17,278 nt of DNA. It comes from Planctomycetota bacterium. GTDB lineage: Bacteria; Planctomycetota; Planctomycetia; Planctomycetales; Planctomycetaceae. The notes beneath the pieces were generated by a model. That model did not search any database. It was not told the origin of the DNA and saw nothing but the letters and a program-made list of their open reading frames with translations. The stretch covers positions 1 to 17,278 of the forward strand of contig QWOR01000202.1 in the NCBI GenBank assembly GCA_003669575.1, read 5' to 3'. The position numbers were made by a program, and so were the translations under genes. Shown piece by piece: positions 14,891 through 17,278 of this stretch. Within the stretch, counting starts at the first letter, position 1; every line of letters starts with the position of its first letter.

Positions 14891-16219
14891 ATGTCGAAAC
14901 TCAGTGAACATCCCACAGTCATTCACGCCCGGGAAAAACGTGGTGTGCCATTACCCGTTTGTCTCGACCGTGCGGAACTTCGAAAGATCTGCCTCGAAGC
15001 TGGGGCCGATGATGTCGGCTTTGTATCGATCGATCGTCCGGAGATCGCTGACCAGCGGGCTGAGATTCTGAACGCGTTTCCGTCGACGCTGACTCTCATC
15101 AGTATCGTCTGTCGGATGAATCGTGATGCCATTCGCAGCCCCGCTCGGTCGGTCGCGAATCTGGAATTCCACGAGACGACTGATCACGCCAATCAATCAG
15201 CCAGGTTGATCGTTCGGCAACTGGAGGAACGTGGAATTCGGGCTCTCAACCCGGCGTCGGGATTCCCGATGGAGATGGATCGATTTCCCGGACGAATCTG
15301 GGTGGTCTCGCATAAACCGGTGGCTGTCGCTGCGGGGCTCGGCCAGATGGGAGTCCATCGCAATGTGATCCACCCCAAGTTCGGGAACTTCATTATTCTG
15401 GCGACGGTGCTCGTCGCAGCCTCCGTGGAAGAGCAGTCGTTCCCGATCGATTACAACCCCTGTCTGACCTGCAAGCTGTGCGTGGCTGCATGTCCGGTGG
15501 GGGCGATCAAGCCGGATGGCGAGTTCGATTTCAGTGCCTGCATGACGCACAACTACCGTGAGTTCATGAATGGATTCACGGACTGGTCGGAGACCATTGC
15601 GGAGAGTCGGAGCGCGATCGATTATCGTCACAAGGTCACTGACCAGGAATCCGCCTCAATGTGGCAGAGTCTGGCGTTTGGTCCGAATTACAAAGCGGCG
15701 TACTGTCTGGCAGTCTGCCCCGCGGGAGAGGACGTGATTCAACCATTCCTCGAAAAACGAGCTGAGTTCGTGGCGGAGACCGTCCGCCCATTGCAGCAGA
15801 AGTCGGAGACGATCTATGTCGTCCCTCAGTCCGATGCGGAGGCTTACGTCGTCCGCAAGTTTCCGCACAAGAAGATCCGGCGGGTGAGCGGTCTTCGTCC
15901 TTCGACGATCGCCGGGTTCATGGCGGGGCTGCCACTTGTTTTTCAGCCGGGGCAGTCGAAGGGGCTGGACGCGGTTTACCACTTCTCGTTTCACGGAGCG
16001 GAAACCGTTGACGCCACCGTGACGATTCGCAATCAGACGCTGGATGTCCAGAGCGGCCATGTGGGAGAGGCCGACTGCTTTGTCAGAGCCGATGCGGCGA
16101 CGTGGCTTGGTTTTCTGCGCAAGGAAAAGAGCATCGTCTGGGCGATCATTTGCAGGAGAGTCAAAGTCCGTGGCCCACTTTCCCTGCTGACTCGTTTCGG
16201 CCAGTGTTTTCCTTCGTAG
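14891..16219 (+). CDS. QueG-like [4Fe-4S] protein fused to a C-terminal SCP2-like domain
   Basis: The 442-residue product has an N-terminal region (about 25-185) with the AAGLGQMGVHRNVIHPKFG motif (147-165) seen in epoxyqueuosine reductase and reductive-dehalogenase-like proteins. A ferredoxin-type cluster motif follows, CLTCKLCVAACPVGAI (191-206), then Cys217 and YCLAVCP (271-277). The second motif has CxxxCP but not the preceding CxxC found in QueG, so the second cluster is incomplete or altered. Residues about 335-440 (VYHFSFHGAETVDATVTIRN, then DCFVRADAATWLGFLR) resemble the SCP2 sterol-carrier fold, which binds lipids. It is therefore probably a redox enzyme on a hydrophobic substrate and not the tRNA enzyme. 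The ATG at 14891 has GAGGGA 6 bases upstream; earlier in-frame ATGs (14858) and GTG (14804) lack this. Cotranscribed with the cupin gene. Confidence 0.82.
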   Translation: MSKLSEHPTVIHAREKRGVPLPVCLDRAELRKICLEAGADDVGFVSIDRPEIADQRAEILNAFPSTLTLISIVCRMNRDAIRSPARSVANLEFHETTDHANQSARLIVRQLEERGIRALNPASGFPMEMDRFPGRIWVVSHKPVAVAAGLGQMGVHRNVIHPKFGNFIILATVLVAASVEEQSFPIDYNPCLTCKLCVAACPVGAIKPDGEFDFSACMTHNYREFMNGFTDWSETIAESRSAIDYRHKVTDQESASMWQSLAFGPNYKAAYCLAVCPAGEDVIQPFLEKRAEFVAETVRPLQQKSETIYVVPQSDAEAYVVRKFPHKKIRRVSGLRPSTIAGFMAGLPLVFQPGQSKGLDAVYHFSFHGAETVDATVTIRNQTLDVQSGHVGEADCFVRADAATWLGFLRKEKSIVWAIICRRVKVRGPLSLLTRFGQCFPS

Positions 16220-16271
16220 CTTGAAATATCGGAATTGGGCCCGCGTCAACCAGGACATGGGGGCTATCGTG

Positions 16272-17278
16272 TTACTCAATCATTTCGTACTGCCGGAGTA
16301 CCACAGTGGCGTCGTAGAGCGCCGACGTGGCCATGCCGCCGGTGTCGACTGTCGCGTGGAAGCGATTGGTCAGTTCCGTGGGGTGATCCCATTGCGACGC
16401 CACGATTTGATAGACCGACCAGTCGGCGTCAGAGGCATCGCCGTGTCGAGCGTCGAGGCGGCGATGGGCGACATCTGACGGGGCGGTGCATTCGATCCAT
16501 ACGCAACGCACGCCGCATTCAATCGCGAGCTGAATGAATCGCTGGCGAGTCTCTTCGTGCTGGAACGTGGCGTCGACGATCACGCGTCCTCCCGTCATCA
16601 GCCTCTCCCGGGCCCGGCGGTAGCACTCATCGTAAATCTGCTCCTTCCCCGCTGCGGAATAGGGTGGGGCGGGGAGTGATTTGTCGACTGCTTGCAGTTC
16701 CTTGCGGACGACATCGGTCCGGATGATATCTGTGAAGTCAGCTGAGGTCGCCATCTCGCGGGCGAGTGTCGACTTGCCAGTCCCCGGGAGACCCGACACC
16801 AGAACGAGAGCGGGTCTGCGACTCGGCATCTCCAACTCCGACAGCGCCCAGAACCAGTGAGCATGCGAGCGGGCCAGAGACTGTTTCCGTTCCGAGGCCG
16901 AGATCTCGGGCTCATCGCACAGAATCGCAGCCACCTTCGCCCGCACGGCGGAACGATACGCCATGAACAGCGGCAGCAATGCCCGCCCGCTCTGGTCACG
17001 GGTGGCAGTGAAATATGCATCACTGAATGCGTCCGCCAGGTCACGACGCCCGACGAACGACAGCTCCATAATCAGGAACGCGACATCGGCCACGACATCA
17101 ATGCGTCTCAGCGCGGGGTCAAACTCAATCCCATCGAGGATCGACATATCACCCGTCGGCTGTCGGTCAGGGAACAAATAGACATGGTCGAGCCGCAGAT
17201 CGCCGTGCAGTTCGCGAATGTTGTCGGATTGTGCCCGCTTCTGGAGAGTCGCATCGAGTCGATCCAGCCACTCATGCG
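16272..17278 (-). CDS. Phosphotransferase-like / P-loop kinase fusion, N-terminus cut by window edge
   Basis: The last 334 residues are in the window and the start is beyond base 17278. The first part has the aminoglycoside-phosphotransferase-type catalytic loop HGDLRLDHVYLF (residues 24-35 of the fragment) followed by GDMSILDGIEFD, the metal-binding equivalent of DFG. The C-terminal half is a P-loop kinase, with Walker A VSGLPGTGKSTLAREMA and a later VIVDATFQHEETRQRFIQLA. This matches the known bacterial pairing of COG2187 and COG0645 domains in one polypeptide. The natural substrate is unknown; neither domain alone indicates drug resistance. It is convergent with the iron-sulfur protein gene, with 52 bases between the stops and no evident terminator. 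Confidence 0.88.
   Translation of the reverse strand, partial: HEWLDRLDATLQKRAQSDNIRELHGDLRLDHVYLFPDRQPTGDMSILDGIEFDPALRRIDVVADVAFLIMELSFVGRRDLADAFSDAYFTATRDQSGRALLPLFMAYRSAVRAKVAAILCDEPEISASERKQSLARSHAHWFWALSELEMPSRRPALVLVSGLPGTGKSTLAREMATSADFTDIIRTDVVRKELQAVDKSLPAPPYSAAGKEQIYDECYRRARERLMTGGRVIVDATFQHEETRQRFIQLAIECGVRCVWIECTAPSDVAHRRLDARHGDASDADWSVYQIVASQWDHPTELTNRFHATVDTGGMATSALYDATVVLRQYEMIE

Noticed and set aside
14891..16219. Annotation as queG (epoxyqueuosine reductase) in a pathway with tgt
   Set aside because: The SCP2-like tail, altered second cluster motif and repressor-controlled cupin operon indicate a different role; tgt is 7 kb away on the other strand.

Overview
The window is about 17.3 kb of bacterial DNA of moderately high GC. 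Gene content suggests a planctomycete: a family 2B encapsulin pair, a dynamin-like GTPase, a Tgt of normal bacterial type, and several starts without a clear Shine-Dalgarno sequence. That assignment is an inference from gene content only. There is no rRNA gene, CRISPR array or intact mobile element.

Layout. At the left edge, on the minus strand, is the N-terminal part of a P-loop GTPase (to 994). A soluble sensorless histidine kinase follows (1238-2047). Next is a three-gene minus-strand ABC transport unit: ATPase (5622-6542), ABC-2/NosY-like permease (3754-5397) and an overlapping membrane-anchored protein (2396-3757). It closes with a textbook intrinsic terminator (2321-2354). Upstream of it are tgt (6684-7814, GTG start) and, divergently, tRNA-Arg(UCG) at 8010-8082. 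About 825 bases without an intact gene (8083-8907) carry what may be a decayed integrase-type transposase fragment.

The centrepiece is a plus-strand operon (8908-13754). Two tandem, closely related family 2B encapsulin shell genes, each an HK97-fold shell protein with an inserted cyclic-nucleotide-binding-like domain, are followed after 5 bases by a SufS-type cysteine desulfurase. The desulfurase carries about 210 extra N-terminal residues rich in Pro, Ala and Gly, with repeated LPG motifs. The simplest reading is a sulfur-handling nanocompartment: a shell built from two paralogous proteins around a desulfurase loaded through its disordered N-terminus. Both shells lack the usual phosphate-binding arginine of cNMP domains, so cyclic nucleotide control is doubtful.

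To the right, a HxlR-type repressor gene (minus, 13951-14292) is divergent from a cupin gene (14419-14841) and an iron-sulfur/SCP2-like fusion gene (14891-16219). Between them lie two near-identical 17-bp palindromes, one overlapping the -10 of a sigma70-type promoter, so this is probably a self-contained repressor-controlled unit. The right edge holds the C-terminal part of a phosphotransferase-like/P-loop kinase fusion on the minus strand (16272 onward).
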